Shown here piece after piece: positions 7,294 to 15,879 of a stretch of 35,660 bases of DNA. Origin of the DNA: an uncultured Oscillospiraceae bacterium. GTDB lineage: Bacteria > Bacillota > Clostridia > Oscillospirales > Oscillospiraceae. The notes under the pieces are model-generated. The model searched no databases. It saw only the letters and a program-made list of their open reading frames with translations, and was not told the origin of the DNA. How positions within the stretch are numbered: the stretch's first letter is position 1; the number at the start of each line of letters is the position of its first letter. The position numbers and the translations under genes were made by a program. The stretch covers positions 1 to 35,660 of the forward strand of contig CAKTIH010000005.1 of assembly GCA_934565615.1 (NCBI GenBank), in the 5' to 3' direction.

Positions 7294-8706
7294 ATGCCTT
7301 ACGAAAGAAAAACGATAGATATAAGCAGGATACACGAGCAGGAGGATATCTGCCGGCAGATATTCGACCGCGTCACCGCCGACGGGCAGCGCCCGCTCGC
7401 GATGGTAGACACCTACGGCTGCCAGCAGAACGAGGCCGACAGCGAGAAGCTGCGCGGCTATCTCAGCGAGATGGGCTACAGCTTCACGCAGGATGAGTTC
7501 CAGGCGGACGTAATAGTCGTGAACACCTGCGCGGTGCGCGAGCACGCGGAGATGCGCGTGCTCGGCAATGTCGGCGCGCTCAACCACACGAAGAAAAACA
7601 AGCCCGGCCAGATAATCGCCGTGTGCGGCTGCATGGTGCAGCAGGAGCACATGGCGGAGAAGATAAAAATGTCCTACCCCGTGGTCGACCTCGTGTTCGG
7701 GCCGCATGAGCTGTGGCGCTTCCCGGAGCTGCTGCTGCGGGTGATGGACAGCCACAAGCGCGTTTTCGCCACGGCGAAGGACGACGGCGCAGTCGCTGAG
7801 GGTATTCCCCTTAGGCGCGACGGCACGGTCAAGGCATGGCTGTCGATCATGTACGGCTGCAACAACTTCTGCACCTACTGCGTCGTGCCATACGTGCGCG
7901 GGCGCGAGAGGTCGAGAAAGCCGGAGGACATCTTAGAGGAGGCGCGGCAGCTCGTCAAAGAGGGCTACAAGGACATCACGCTGCTCGGTCAGAACGTCAA
8001 CTCCTACGGCAAGGACCTCGGCAGCGGTGTGGATTTCGCGGATCTGCTGCGCATGGTGAACGACATCCCGGGGGATTTCCTCATCCGCTTTATGACGAGC
8101 CACCCGAAGGACGCGACCGAGAAGCTCTTCAAAACAATGGCCGAGTGCGAAAAGTGCGCGCATCAGCTGCACCTGCCCGTGCAGTCCGGCAGCGACAGGA
8201 TACTTAAGCTCATGAACCGCAGCTATAACCGCGAGAAGTACCTGCATCAGGCCGCGCTGGCAAAAAGCTATATGCCCGACCTTGTGCTCACGACAGACAT
8301 AATAGTCGGCTTCCCCGGCGAGACGGACGAGGACTTTGAGGACACGATAAGCCTCTGCGAAGAGGTACGCTACGACGCGATGTTCACCTTCATCTACTCA
8401 AAGCGCGTCGGCACCCCGGCGGCGTCCATGCCCGACCCCTACACGCGCGAGCAGAAGCAGAAGCATTTCGACCGGCTCACCGAGGTATCGAACCGCATAT
8501 CCGGTGAGAAGCACAAGGAATACGAGGGAAAGACTCTGCGGGTGCTCGTCGACGGCGAGACCGGGCGCGACGAATATAACCTCTCGAGCCGCACAAACGG
8601 CGGCAGGCTCGTCCACCTCAAGGGCGAGAGCAGCCTTATAGGAAAATTCATCGACGTGAAGATCACCGCCAGCAATACCTGGGCGCTGTACGGCGAAATA
8701 GTCTGA
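7294..8706 (+). CDS. miaB: tRNA-2-methylthio-N6-dimethylallyladenosine synthase MiaB
   Basis: A radical SAM methylthiotransferase that converts i6A37, made by MiaA, to ms2i6A37. It has 470 residues. The N-terminal UPF0004 domain has the auxiliary-cluster cysteines C43 (DTYGCQQNEAD), C79 (VNTCAVRE) and C113 (CGCMVQQ). The radical SAM CxxxCxxC motif is C189, C193 and C196 in YGCNNFCTYC. A C-terminal TRAM domain follows (about 400-468, with LRVLVDGE and LIGKFIDVKI). The start is ATG at 7294, 7 nt after CAGGAG. A longer frame from 7246 would begin upstream of the -10 box and is rejected. It is followed 32 nt later by mutS. It is not MtaB: the order next to mutS, and the YGCNNFCTYCVVP and GQNVNSYG segments, point to MiaB. 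Confidence 0.97.
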   Translation: MPYERKTIDISRIHEQEDICRQIFDRVTADGQRPLAMVDTYGCQQNEADSEKLRGYLSEMGYSFTQDEFQADVIVVNTCAVREHAEMRVLGNVGALNHTKKNKPGQIIAVCGCMVQQEHMAEKIKMSYPVVDLVFGPHELWRFPELLLRVMDSHKRVFATAKDDGAVAEGIPLRRDGTVKAWLSIMYGCNNFCTYCVVPYVRGRERSRKPEDILEEARQLVKEGYKDITLLGQNVNSYGKDLGSGVDFADLLRMVNDIPGDFLIRFMTSHPKDATEKLFKTMAECEKCAHQLHLPVQSGSDRILKLMNRSYNREKYLHQAALAKSYMPDLVLTTDIIVGFPGETDEDFEDTISLCEEVRYDAMFTFIYSKRVGTPAASMPDPYTREQKQKHFDRLTEVSNRISGEKHKEYEGKTLRVLVDGETGRDEYNLSSRTNGGRLVHLKGESSLIGKFIDVKITASNTWALYGEIV

Positions 8707-8738
8707 TATACGCAACTTAACGAAAGAGAGAAACTGTC

Positions 8739-11342
8739 ATGGCTGAGCTTACACCCATGAAAAAGCAGTACAACGAAATAAAACAGCAGCATCAGGACTG
8801 CCTGCTGTTCTTCCGTCTCGGCGACTTTTACGAGATGTTCAACGACGACGCGAAGATCGCCTCGCGCGAGCTTGACCTCGCGCTGACGACGCGCGACCGT
8901 TCCGTTGAGGACCCCGACGAGCGCACGCCGATGTGCGGAGTGCCCTATCACAGTGCGGAAGCCTACATCGCGCGGCTCATCGCCAAGGGCTACAAGGTCG
9001 CGATATGCGAGCAGACGGAGGACCCGGCGCTTGCAAAGGGGCTTGTGCAGAGGGACGTCATACGCATAATCACACCCGGCACGGTGACGGAAAGCTCGAT
9101 GCTCGAAGAGGGCAAGAGCACCTATATAGGCGCGGTGTACCTCGCCGCGCGCGAAGGCGGCGTCGCGTTCTGCGACGTGTCCACGGGCGAGTTCTGCTGC
9201 GCGGCCTTTGACGGGGACGCGGTGAGCCACATTATAAACGAGCTTGGCCGCTTTGCGCCGCGCGAGGTCATCCTCTCCCCCGGTGCAAAGGAGAATGAGC
9301 ATATATACGAGTTCGTCACGCGAAAGCTTGAGGCCATGCCGGAGAGCGCGTCGGAGAGCTTTGAATATCTCCCGGCGTCGGTGCTGCTGTGCAGACAGTT
9401 CGGCTTCACGGACATCGATCAGTGCGGCCTTGACGGGCAGCCCGGCGCGGTCTGCGCGGCGGGGGCGCTGCTCGGCTACATAAAGGAGACGCAGAAATTC
9501 GACATCAGCCACATAAACCGGCTCGATGTGTTCTACGGCGGGCGGTACATGGAGCTTGACTGGGTCACGCGCCGCAACCTTGAGCTGACGGAATCACTGC
9601 GCAGCGGGGAAAAGAAGGGCTCTCTGCTGTGGGTGCTGGACAAGACCAAGACCCCGATGGGCGGGCGTATGCTGCGCTCATGGGTGGAGAGGCCGCTGCT
9701 GTCGGCAGTGGCAATAAAACGCAGGCTCACGGCGGTAAACGAGCTGTACTCAAACAACGTCGCGCGCGGAGAGCTGATGGCGGTGCTGCGCGAGATAACG
9801 GACATGCAGCGGCTTGTCGGCCGCGCGGTATACGGCACGGCCGGCGGGCGCGACCTGCGCTCGCTCTCGAACTGCGCGGCGGTGCTGCCGCGGCTCAAGG
9901 AGCTGCTCGCCCCGTTTGAGAGCTCAGAGCTCAAAAGCATCGCCGGGATGGACGCGCTTGACGACATGCGCGCGGAGATAGACCGCGCGATATGCGACGA
10001 GCCGCCGTTTTCCGTGCGCGAGGGCGGCGTGCTGCGCACGGGCTATTCCGAGGAGGTAGACCGGCTGCGCAACATACGCGACAACGGCGCGCAGATGGTG
10101 CAGGAGCTGGAGACGCGCGAGCGCCAGCGCACCGGCGCGAAAAAGCTGAAGGTCGGCTACAACCGCGTGTTCGGCTATTACATCGACGTGCCCAATTCCG
10201 CGGGGCTTGAGAAAGTCCCGGAGGAGTATATACGCAAGCAGACGCTTGTTTCGAGCGAGCGCTATTTCACCCCAGAGCTCAAGGAGCTTGAGACGACGCT
10301 GCTGACAGCGCGCGACAGGGTGAACGAGCTGGAGTACCAGTACTTCACCGAGGTGCGTCTGAGCGTGGCGGAAAAGGTGGACCGTGTGCAGGCCGCGGCG
10401 GATGCCGTGGCGCGGCTCGACGCGCTCTGCTCGCTCGCTGAGACCGCCGTGCGCAACAACTACACGATGCCCGAGGTCGACACCTCGCGCGAATTGCAGA
10501 TAATTCAGGGGCGGCACCCGGTCGTCGAGCAGGCGATGAAGGACGTGCTCTTCGTCCCGAACGACACATATCTCAACGACAGCGACGACCGCGCCGCGAT
10601 AGTCACGGGCCCGAATATGGCCGGTAAATCCACCTATATGCGCCAGACGGCGCTCATCGTATTGATGGCGCAGATAGGCTCCTTCGTCCCGGCAAAGAGC
10701 GCGACGATCGGCATAGTCGACAGGGTCTTTACCCGCATAGGCGCGTCCGACGATCTGGCCTCAGGGCAGTCCACCTTCATGGTTGAGATGAGCGAGATGG
10801 CCTCGATCCTCAAGCACGCGACCGCCGCATCCCTCCTGATCCTCGACGAGATAGGCCGCGGTACCTCGACCTTCGACGGGATGGCGATAGCCCGCGCGGT
10901 GCTGGAATACTGCGCGGACAAGCGCAGGCTCGGCGCAAAGACGATGTTCGCCACGCACTACCACGAGCTTTCCGCGCTTGAGGGCGAGATACAGGGCGTG
11001 CGCAACTACAGCATAAGCGCGAAGAAGCAGGGCGGGAACCTTGTGTTCCTGCGCAAGATAGTGCGCGGCGCGGCGGACGACAGCTACGGCATAGAGGTCG
11101 CAAAGCTCGCGGGGCTGCCGGAGGCCGTGATAAGCAAGGCCAAGGGCTACCTCAAGGAGCTTGAGGCCGACGGCATAAGCGCACTGCCGAGAGCGGACGC
11201 GGCGGACGACGGGCAGATAAGCTTCGCCGATGTCGGCACGGACGAGATACGCCAGATGCTCGAGAGCGCCGACCTCAACACGCTCACCCCGCTCGAGGCG
11301 ATGAACCTGCTCTTTGAGCTGCAGAAGAAAGCGAGGGGCTGA
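8739..11342 (+). CDS. mutS: DNA mismatch recognition protein MutS
   Basis: An ATPase that binds base mismatches and small loops and recruits MutL. The 867 residues match MutS1. The mismatch-recognition motif F30-Y31-E32 lies in GDFYEMF near the N-terminus. The connector, core lever and clamp domains follow. The ABC-type ATPase has the P-loop GPNMAGKST around residues 623-631, then TRIGASDDLASGQSTFMVEM (signature region), the Walker B LLILDEIGRGTS and the switch FATHYHEL. The C-terminus, PLEAMNLLFELQKK, is typical. The purine-rich GAAAGAGAG precedes the ATG. The stop overlaps the next gene's start by 1 nt (TGATG), so co-translation with the CPBP protease gene is likely. Confidence 0.98.
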   Translation: MAELTPMKKQYNEIKQQHQDCLLFFRLGDFYEMFNDDAKIASRELDLALTTRDRSVEDPDERTPMCGVPYHSAEAYIARLIAKGYKVAICEQTEDPALAKGLVQRDVIRIITPGTVTESSMLEEGKSTYIGAVYLAAREGGVAFCDVSTGEFCCAAFDGDAVSHIINELGRFAPREVILSPGAKENEHIYEFVTRKLEAMPESASESFEYLPASVLLCRQFGFTDIDQCGLDGQPGAVCAAGALLGYIKETQKFDISHINRLDVFYGGRYMELDWVTRRNLELTESLRSGEKKGSLLWVLDKTKTPMGGRMLRSWVERPLLSAVAIKRRLTAVNELYSNNVARGELMAVLREITDMQRLVGRAVYGTAGGRDLRSLSNCAAVLPRLKELLAPFESSELKSIAGMDALDDMRAEIDRAICDEPPFSVREGGVLRTGYSEEVDRLRNIRDNGAQMVQELETRERQRTGAKKLKVGYNRVFGYYIDVPNSAGLEKVPEEYIRKQTLVSSERYFTPELKELETTLLTARDRVNELEYQYFTEVRLSVAEKVDRVQAAADAVARLDALCSLAETAVRNNYTMPEVDTSRELQIIQGRHPVVEQAMKDVLFVPNDTYLNDSDDRAAIVTGPNMAGKSTYMRQTALIVLMAQIGSFVPAKSATIGIVDRVFTRIGASDDLASGQSTFMVEMSEMASILKHATAASLLILDEIGRGTSTFDGMAIARAVLEYCADKRRLGAKTMFATHYHELSALEGEIQGVRNYSISAKKQGGNLVFLRKIVRGAADDSYGIEVAKLAGLPEAVISKAKGYLKELEADGISALPRADAADDGQISFADVGTDEIRQMLESADLNTLTPLEAMNLLFELQKKARG

Positions 11343-12055
11343 TGAACAGGAGAGCTTTACCCCCGTTCACAAGCGAGATGACAAAGCGTGAGCGCGTCAT
11401 GGCGCTGGCATACATTCCGTTTCACGTGGCGCTGCTGCCGCTGCTGATGACATGGCTTGCAGTATACGCAGGACTTATAGACGAGGTAACGGCAAATGTG
11501 CTGTGCTACTCGATAGGCTTCATCTATATGCTCATCTTCGAGTTCCGCTTCCTGCGCCGTGAGTTTGACCCGCTGTGCGACCACCCGCTGCACTGCGCGC
11601 TTGAGATAATCGCGGGCTATCTGCTGATGATGGTCTGCAATTACTGCACGAGCCTGATCCTTCTTGCGGTGCTGCCGGACGCATCGAACCCAAACAACGG
11701 CGCGATAATGGACATGGCAAAGATAGACATGCGCTGGGTCAAGGCGATGACGGTGTTCCTCGCGCCGCCGGTGGAGGAGCTTATGTTCCGCGCCGGCATA
11801 TTCGGGACGCTGCGCCGCCGCAGCCGCTTTGCGGCTTACGCCGTCAGCGCGCTGGTGTTTTCGCTGTATCACGTATGGGGCTTTGCGCTCGCCGATCCGA
11901 CAAACTGGATATACATCATACAGTACATCCCGGTGTCGCTGCTGCTGGCGCGCTGCTATGAGCGCACTAATTCTATCTGGAGCAGCATATTCTTCCACAT
12001 GACCGTAAACGCCGTGTCGCTTCAGGCACTGTCCATGCTTCAGGATCTGCTATGA
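11342..12055 (+). CDS. CPBP family intramembrane metalloprotease
   Basis: A polytopic membrane protein of 237 residues of the CAAX-protease/bacteriocin-processing (Abi, CPBP) family. About six hydrophobic segments are visible. Catalytic motif 1 is EELMFR (E145, E146, R150). Motif 2 is H177 in SLYHVWGFA. Motif 3 is FFHMTVN (H219, N223). Together they form the expected glutamate/histidine active site of the type II CAAX endopeptidase fold. In bacteria such proteins process prenylated or peptide substrates or act in self-immunity; the substrate here is unknown. No bacteriocin gene is nearby. The start overlaps the mutS stop by 1 nt, and its stop region overlaps trmO by 4 nt (ATGA). The function is therefore read from motifs only, and the genomic setting suggests housekeeping rather than bacteriocin immunity. 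Confidence 0.88.
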   Translation: MNRRALPPFTSEMTKRERVMALAYIPFHVALLPLLMTWLAVYAGLIDEVTANVLCYSIGFIYMLIFEFRFLRREFDPLCDHPLHCALEIIAGYLLMMVCNYCTSLILLAVLPDASNPNNGAIMDMAKIDMRWVKAMTVFLAPPVEELMFRAGIFGTLRRRSRFAAYAVSALVFSLYHVWGFALADPTNWIYIIQYIPVSLLLARCYERTNSIWSSIFFHMTVNAVSLQALSMLQDLL

Positions 12056-12771
12056 GCGGCTACACACTGAAACCCATCGCCCGGATACGGAGCGATTTTC
12101 CGACGAAGTTCGGCATACCCCGGCAGGCCGGGATCGTGAGCGAGCTTGAGAGCCTTATAGTTTTCGAACCGAAATACCGCAATGACGAGGCGCTGCGCGG
12201 GATAGAGGACTTCAGCCACCTGTGGCTGATATGGCAGTTTTCCGAGAACGTGCGCGAGGACTGGTCGCCGACGGTGCGGCCGCCGCGCCTCGGCGGGAAC
12301 GCCCGGCTCGGAGTGTTCGCGACACGCTCCCCCTTCCGCCCGAACGCGCTGGGGCTGAGCTGCGTGAAGCTGCTGGGCGCAGAAAAGCGCGAGGGGCTGG
12401 GTACGGTCCTGCGTGTCGCGGGAGCCGATCTCATGGACGGCACACCGATATACGACATTAAACCGTACATCCCCTACGCCGACTGCCACCCCGAGGCAAG
12501 CGGCGGCTTCGCTCCGGACTCTGGGGCAAGGCTCACGGTGGAATACGCGGCGGGAGTGCAGGAGCACGTACCGGAGGATAAGCGCGCCGCGCTGACGGGC
12601 GTGCTTGCAAACGACCCGCGCCCGCGCTATCAGCACGACAGCAGCCGCGTCTACGCCCTTGAGTTCGCGGGGCTTGAAGTGAAGTTTACTGTGAACGGGG
12701 ATGTGCTCACTGTGATATCGGCGGAAAAGGAGGAAGCTTCATATGTGGGAGACGATAAGCAGCAGCGATGA
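12052..12771 (+). CDS. trmO: tRNA (t6A37)-N6-methyltransferase TrmO (TsaA/YaeB family)
   Basis: A SAM-dependent methyltransferase of the beta-barrel YaeB/TsaA family that converts t6A37 to m6t6A37 in threonine tRNA. It has 239 residues. Family signatures visible are PIARIRSDFPTKFGIPRQ at the N-terminus, FSHLWLIWQF, the SAM-binding loop ATRSPFRPNALGLS (about 90-103), DLMDGTPIYDIKPYIPYAD, and the C-terminal DPRPRYQHD. With miaA and miaB in the same window, it is the third enzyme acting at position 37 of the anticodon loop. It overlaps the CPBP gene by 4 nt. Its last 29 nt overlap the next ORF, whose ribosome-binding site lies inside trmO. Confidence 0.93.
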   Translation: MSGYTLKPIARIRSDFPTKFGIPRQAGIVSELESLIVFEPKYRNDEALRGIEDFSHLWLIWQFSENVREDWSPTVRPPRLGGNARLGVFATRSPFRPNALGLSCVKLLGAEKREGLGTVLRVAGADLMDGTPIYDIKPYIPYADCHPEASGGFAPDSGARLTVEYAAGVQEHVPEDKRAALTGVLANDPRPRYQHDSSRVYALEFAGLEVKFTVNGDVLTVISAEKEEASYVGDDKQQR

Positions 12772-13231
12772 AATATCGCGGTTTATGGAAAGGGTATACG
12801 ATTTTCACGACAGCTGCGTAAAGGAAATGAGCTACATAAGCGGAGCCTATGTCGATGATAGTCTCTCAATGCATCCGCTGAACGACCGCAGAATACTGCG
12901 GGTCATTATCCAGCGGCAGTTTGCCGAGGATTCCATGATAGAGCTGGAGTTTCAGGGGCTAAAGTATCTCAAGCTTTTTCCTGTTGATCCCTACTACACA
13001 TGCGAAATTTTGGATTCGGCAATGCTGCTGAAGGACGGCAGCATATACTGGTGCGACTGCGGCGATGTGACCGAAGCCGATTTAGACGATTATGAGGGCA
13101 CATTGATCTGTGCGTCAAAGCTCAGATGGCGCTCTGTCGAGAATCACATGGGAGAAAAAACGTTCTATCACTCCGATGTAGAAGATCAAAGCGAACCCAC
13201 GCATGAAACGCGTAATTTAAGAAGGGCATAG
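12743..13231 (+). CDS. Uncharacterised 162-residue protein, AT-rich orphan
   Basis: I do not recognise the family with certainty. It is a soluble, acidic protein of 162 residues with no signal peptide or membrane segment. The N-terminal third carries FHDSCVKEMSYISGAYVDDS. It is followed by alternating beta-like stretches (RILRVIIQRQF, MIELEFQGLKYLKLF) and a CDCG pair near residue 107; the C-terminus is polar. The layout is reminiscent of small single-domain proteins of polymorphic-toxin immunity type, but nothing proves this. Translation is well supported: AAAGGAGG at 12726-12733 sits 9 nt before ATG, inside trmO, and the genes overlap by 29 nt. Base composition is clearly more AT-rich than its neighbours, with TTA and AAA codons, suggesting later acquisition. 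A strong terminator follows directly. Confidence 0.8.
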   Translation: MWETISSSDEISRFMERVYDFHDSCVKEMSYISGAYVDDSLSMHPLNDRRILRVIIQRQFAEDSMIELEFQGLKYLKLFPVDPYYTCEILDSAMLLKDGSIYWCDCGDVTEADLDDYEGTLICASKLRWRSVENHMGEKTFYHSDVEDQSEPTHETRNLRRA

Positions 13232-13239
13232 AGAGACTG

Positions 13240-13279
13240 AATACCGGCAAGCATTGCTGCTTGCCGGTATTATAATTTT
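13240..13279 (+). terminator. Rho-independent terminator after the miaB-mutS operon
   Basis: A perfect 14-bp stem pairs 13240-13253 with 13258-13271 around the loop TTGC, followed by ATAATTTTA. It closes the plus-strand operon. The next minus-strand gene ends at 13294, so it may also stop that convergent transcript, though the minus-side U-run is weak. Confidence 0.9.
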
Positions 13280-13293
13280 ATCGTGACTGCATT

Positions 13294-14961
13294 TTATTTT
13301 CTCACTGCCGCGCAGTAGTCGCCGGAAATGACGACGTCAAATTCTGTCGGGTCAAAAAGCGCCGCGTCGGACGCCGTGCCGACATAGGCGGCGGAGCCGT
13401 CCTTAGTCTCCTCGATAAGCTCGGGGCTCAGGGAAAGATAGTGGAACCTCTCTCTGTACGGCAGGAGAATTTTTCCGTGCTCCTCATTTGTCAGCCCCTG
13501 GAAATAATGCGCATCCGTGCTGTCATAGAATAGGGTCAGAATTTCACTGACTTTAGCGCTTCCTCTATATTGCGTGTCGGCGGTTATATAGAGCCGGTCG
13601 GCTCCGCTGTCCTCCGCCGCCGTTATCGCGTCCTCAAGTCCATAGAAGAAATAGTGCTTCACGCTCTCGGCATAAGCGCCGAAGTACGTGCCCGCCATGA
13701 GTGCGCCCGAGAGCAGGAGCGCGCAGACCGTCGGGGTGGTCAGCTTTGGCAGTGCCGTGACAGCGTAGTATATACCAAGCGCGATGAACATCAGCTCCGC
13801 GTAATATATAATATTGATGCGGTTGACATTCACGCCATTCGTCATGAGCCCAACCCATATCCCGGTCAGCACAGCAAACAGCGCGAGCCACTTGTTGTCA
13901 GCCTTCTTCTCCTTAAGAAAGCCGAACAGGCCGAGCGCCGCAAACGGCATGGAGAAAAGATACACCGTGCCGAAGCCGTCCATGTCGTTCCACGGAAGGT
14001 CTTTCACTTGCAGGAGCGTGACTTTCAGCAGGCTTTTAAAATTAGCCAAGAGCTGTTCAAAGGGCTTATCCGAGAAGAACAGGATATCCCCCGCGCGGAC
14101 GCTGGCGGTAAAGTGCTGGATGGTGACGAAGGGCAGCTCTATCGTGTCCCAGCCGAAGAAGTTCACGGCCATAGTGAGGATGAACGGCCACGCAACGAGC
14201 AGATACACAAGGGCACAGACAGCCGCAGACCGCAGCGTGACACGCTTTTTTATCATATAGAACACGCAGACCGCAACGAGAAACAGCGGAATGGTATAGA
14301 TCGTGATGCCGTAGCAGTACATGCACAGGCCGAAGAAGAGCATGGATATGTACAGGAAGCGCTTTTTCTCCGTCAGGCCGCGGTTAAGGAAATACAGCCC
14401 GCCCATGAAGAAATGCGGCAGAAGATTGCAGTCGAGCGCCCAGCGGCTCTGAAGCAGGTGCCACGGGTTTATGGCAACGAGCAGCGCCGCGATGAGCCCG
14501 GCGCGCTCGCCGAAAACATCGCGCATGAAGAGCCAAAAGAACACGCTCCCGGCGATGCTGCACAGCAGGGACGGGATGCGCATGGTCACGACGCTCAGGC
14601 CAAAGAGCTTCACAAGCGGCGCGATCAGGTATGACATGAGGCTGCTCATCTGCCCGTAGCCCCAAGCGTAGAGGTGGCAGGGCAGCCATGTGCCGAAGCG
14701 GTCGGTGCCGTAATCGGCGAGAGCCTTGGCGTCGACCGCGGCCATCGCCCCGTCCTGATTCACGCCGCCGGGGATGCTCCCAAAGTCCCACACACGCAGC
14801 GCGATGCCAGCAATGAGGATCAGCAGCAGGAACAGCCGGTATGTATTTTTGCTTTGTACGCCCGGCGGCACCGCTCCCGCGGGGCGGCGCAGCATACACA
14901 CGGCGGCAGCCATGCTCACCGTCAGCGTGAGGGCAAGCATTACAGAATTAAAAATATCCAT
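13294..14961 (-). CDS. Polytopic membrane glycosyltransferase-like protein (GT-C / ArnT-PMT type)
   Basis: A large integral membrane protein of 555 residues with roughly 11-13 hydrophobic helices. It has a hydrophilic first outer loop (about residues 60-105) carrying NQDGAMAAVDAKALADYG. This is the position where GT-C transferases (the dolichyl- or undecaprenyl-phosphate-sugar families GT39/GT83) place their catalytic acidic residue; the D in NQDGA is the candidate. The C-terminal 130 residues are hydrophilic and probably form an extracellular domain. Such enzymes transfer sugars from lipid-phosphate carriers to proteins, lipids or wall polymers outside the cell; the acceptor here is unknown. 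No strong ribosome-binding site is visible before ATG at 14961. A hairpin lies just upstream and rsmE 66 nt upstream on the same strand. Confidence 0.75.
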   Translation of the reverse strand: MDIFNSVMLALTLTVSMAAAVCMLRRPAGAVPPGVQSKNTYRLFLLLILIAGIALRVWDFGSIPGGVNQDGAMAAVDAKALADYGTDRFGTWLPCHLYAWGYGQMSSLMSYLIAPLVKLFGLSVVTMRIPSLLCSIAGSVFFWLFMRDVFGERAGLIAALLVAINPWHLLQSRWALDCNLLPHFFMGGLYFLNRGLTEKKRFLYISMLFFGLCMYCYGITIYTIPLFLVAVCVFYMIKKRVTLRSAAVCALVYLLVAWPFILTMAVNFFGWDTIELPFVTIQHFTASVRAGDILFFSDKPFEQLLANFKSLLKVTLLQVKDLPWNDMDGFGTVYLFSMPFAALGLFGFLKEKKADNKWLALFAVLTGIWVGLMTNGVNVNRINIIYYAELMFIALGIYYAVTALPKLTTPTVCALLLSGALMAGTYFGAYAESVKHYFFYGLEDAITAAEDSGADRLYITADTQYRGSAKVSEILTLFYDSTDAHYFQGLTNEEHGKILLPYRERFHYLSLSPELIEETKDGSAAYVGTASDAALFDPTEFDVVISGDYCAAVRK

Positions 14962-14972
14962 TCATTTAACTT

Positions 14973-15011
14973 GCGGAGCCCGCGCGTTACCGGCGCAGGC
15001 TCCGTCTTTTT
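14973..15011. other. Hairpin between rsmE and the GT-C gene
   Basis: GCGGAGCC at 14973-14980 pairs with GGCTCCG(T) at 14998-15005 around a 17-nt GC-rich interior. The T-run (CTTTTT) is on the plus-strand side, although both flanking genes are on the minus strand. In the minus direction the stem is followed by CAAGTTAAATG, only 11 nt before the GT-C start. It could modulate translation of that gene or stop antisense transcription. Its role is uncertain. Confidence 0.4.
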
Positions 15012-15027
15012 CTCGGTGTTTGATCTT

Positions 15028-15759
15028 TCAGCTCAAATTTCCGGTGGCGTACATCGTCGCTGTCAGCGCGACGACAGGCGCGGTCTCGCAGCGGAGGATG
15101 CGCTCGCCCATCGAGCAGATATGCAGCTTGCAGACGCGCGCAAGGTCGGCCTCAAACTGCGCAAAGCCGCCCTCGGGGCCGGTGATGATAGCGGCGGTCG
15201 CGATGCTCTTATTCGCGGAGAGGACATCGTCCAGCTTCTCGCGCTCGCCCGTCTCATACATGAACAGGCCGAGGTCCTTCTTCACCGCGATATCGAGCAC
15301 AGCCGTGAAGTCTCCCGCCCAGCTCACCTGCGGGATGATGCCGCGGCCGGACTGCTTTGCCGCCTCCTCGGCGATGCGCTGCCAGCGCTCGAGCTTCTTC
15401 TCGGGCTTATCGGGCTTTGCGATGCAGCGCTCGCTGTCAAAGAACATGATCTCATACGCGCCGGCTTCGACGCATTTCTGGATGATATAATCGGTCTTGT
15501 CGCCTTTCGGCAGACCGCAGAGCACCGTCACCTTGACGCTCGGCTCCGCCGGGCAGGGGACGACCTCGATGACCTCGGCCTCGACCTGCTCCTTATCGGC
15601 GCTGACAAGGCGGCACTTATAGTCCGTGCCCTGCCCGTCGCAGATTATCATATCCTCGCCCGGACGCAGACGCAGCACGCGCACATGCTCGGCGTCCCGC
15701 CCCTTCATTATCGCCATGCCGCCCAGAATATTGGTACCGGCCATGAAAAATCTCGGCAT
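15028..15759 (-). CDS. rsmE: 16S rRNA (uracil-1498-N3)-methyltransferase RsmE
   Basis: A SPOUT-class methyltransferase that forms m3U1498 in 16S rRNA of the 30S subunit. It has 243 residues with an N-terminal PUA-like domain (HVRVLRLRPGED) and a C-terminal trefoil-knot SAM domain. The knot domain contains LPKGDKTDYIIQKCVEAG, IITGPEGGFAQFE and MGERILRCETAPVVAL, all RsmE signatures. The start is ATG at 15759 (MPRFFMAG), with AGGAG 8 nt upstream. An in-frame ATG two codons earlier is too close to the ribosome-binding site, and the longer frame to 15909 would run through the promoter. Its own promoter is at 15805-15833. The GT-C gene follows it on the same strand. Confidence 0.96.
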   Translation of the reverse strand: MPRFFMAGTNILGGMAIMKGRDAEHVRVLRLRPGEDMIICDGQGTDYKCRLVSADKEQVEAEVIEVVPCPAEPSVKVTVLCGLPKGDKTDYIIQKCVEAGAYEIMFFDSERCIAKPDKPEKKLERWQRIAEEAAKQSGRGIIPQVSWAGDFTAVLDIAVKKDLGLFMYETGEREKLDDVLSANKSIATAAIITGPEGGFAQFEADLARVCKLHICSMGERILRCETAPVVALTATMYATGNLS

Positions 15760-15804
15760 TTTCATCTCTCCTATGAGTTGATATTGAGTGTTTTCTTTGC
15801 CGTA

Positions 15805-15833
15805 ATTATCGCATAATTTGGACAGCTTTGCAA
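15805..15833 (-). promoter_or_regulatory. SigA-type promoter for rsmE
   Basis: On the minus strand TTGCAA (15833-15828) and GATAAT (15810-15805) are separated by exactly 17 nt. The start site would be near 15798, giving a leader of about 40 nt. Its -35 lies inside the spacer of the opposite promoter for the small ORF, so both cannot be occupied at once. Confidence 0.7.
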
Positions 15834-15848
15834 GAGTAAGCATATAAT
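15819..15848 (+). promoter_or_regulatory. SigA-type promoter for the 53-codon ORF
   Basis: TGGACA at 15819-15824 and a perfect TATAAT at 15843-15848 are separated by 18 nt. The expected start near 15855 leaves a leader of about 25 nt containing GGAG at 15868-15871. It overlaps the rsmE promoter on the other strand. Confidence 0.7.
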
Positions 15849-15879
15849 GGGGCGGAGAAAAATATATGGAGATGATATA

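Noticed and set aside
8439..9512. Long minus-strand frame, 357 codons, across the miaB-mutS junction
   Set aside because: Antisense to two secure genes, arginine/alanine/leucine-rich translation with no domain.
11342..12055. Bacteriocin immunity or maturation system
   Set aside because: The CPBP protease lies in a mutS-trmO operon without any precursor peptide, transporter or regulator gene nearby.
13570..15816. Plus-strand frames of 354 and 380 codons
   Set aside because: Antisense to the GT-C-like gene and rsmE; charged low-information translations without family motifs.
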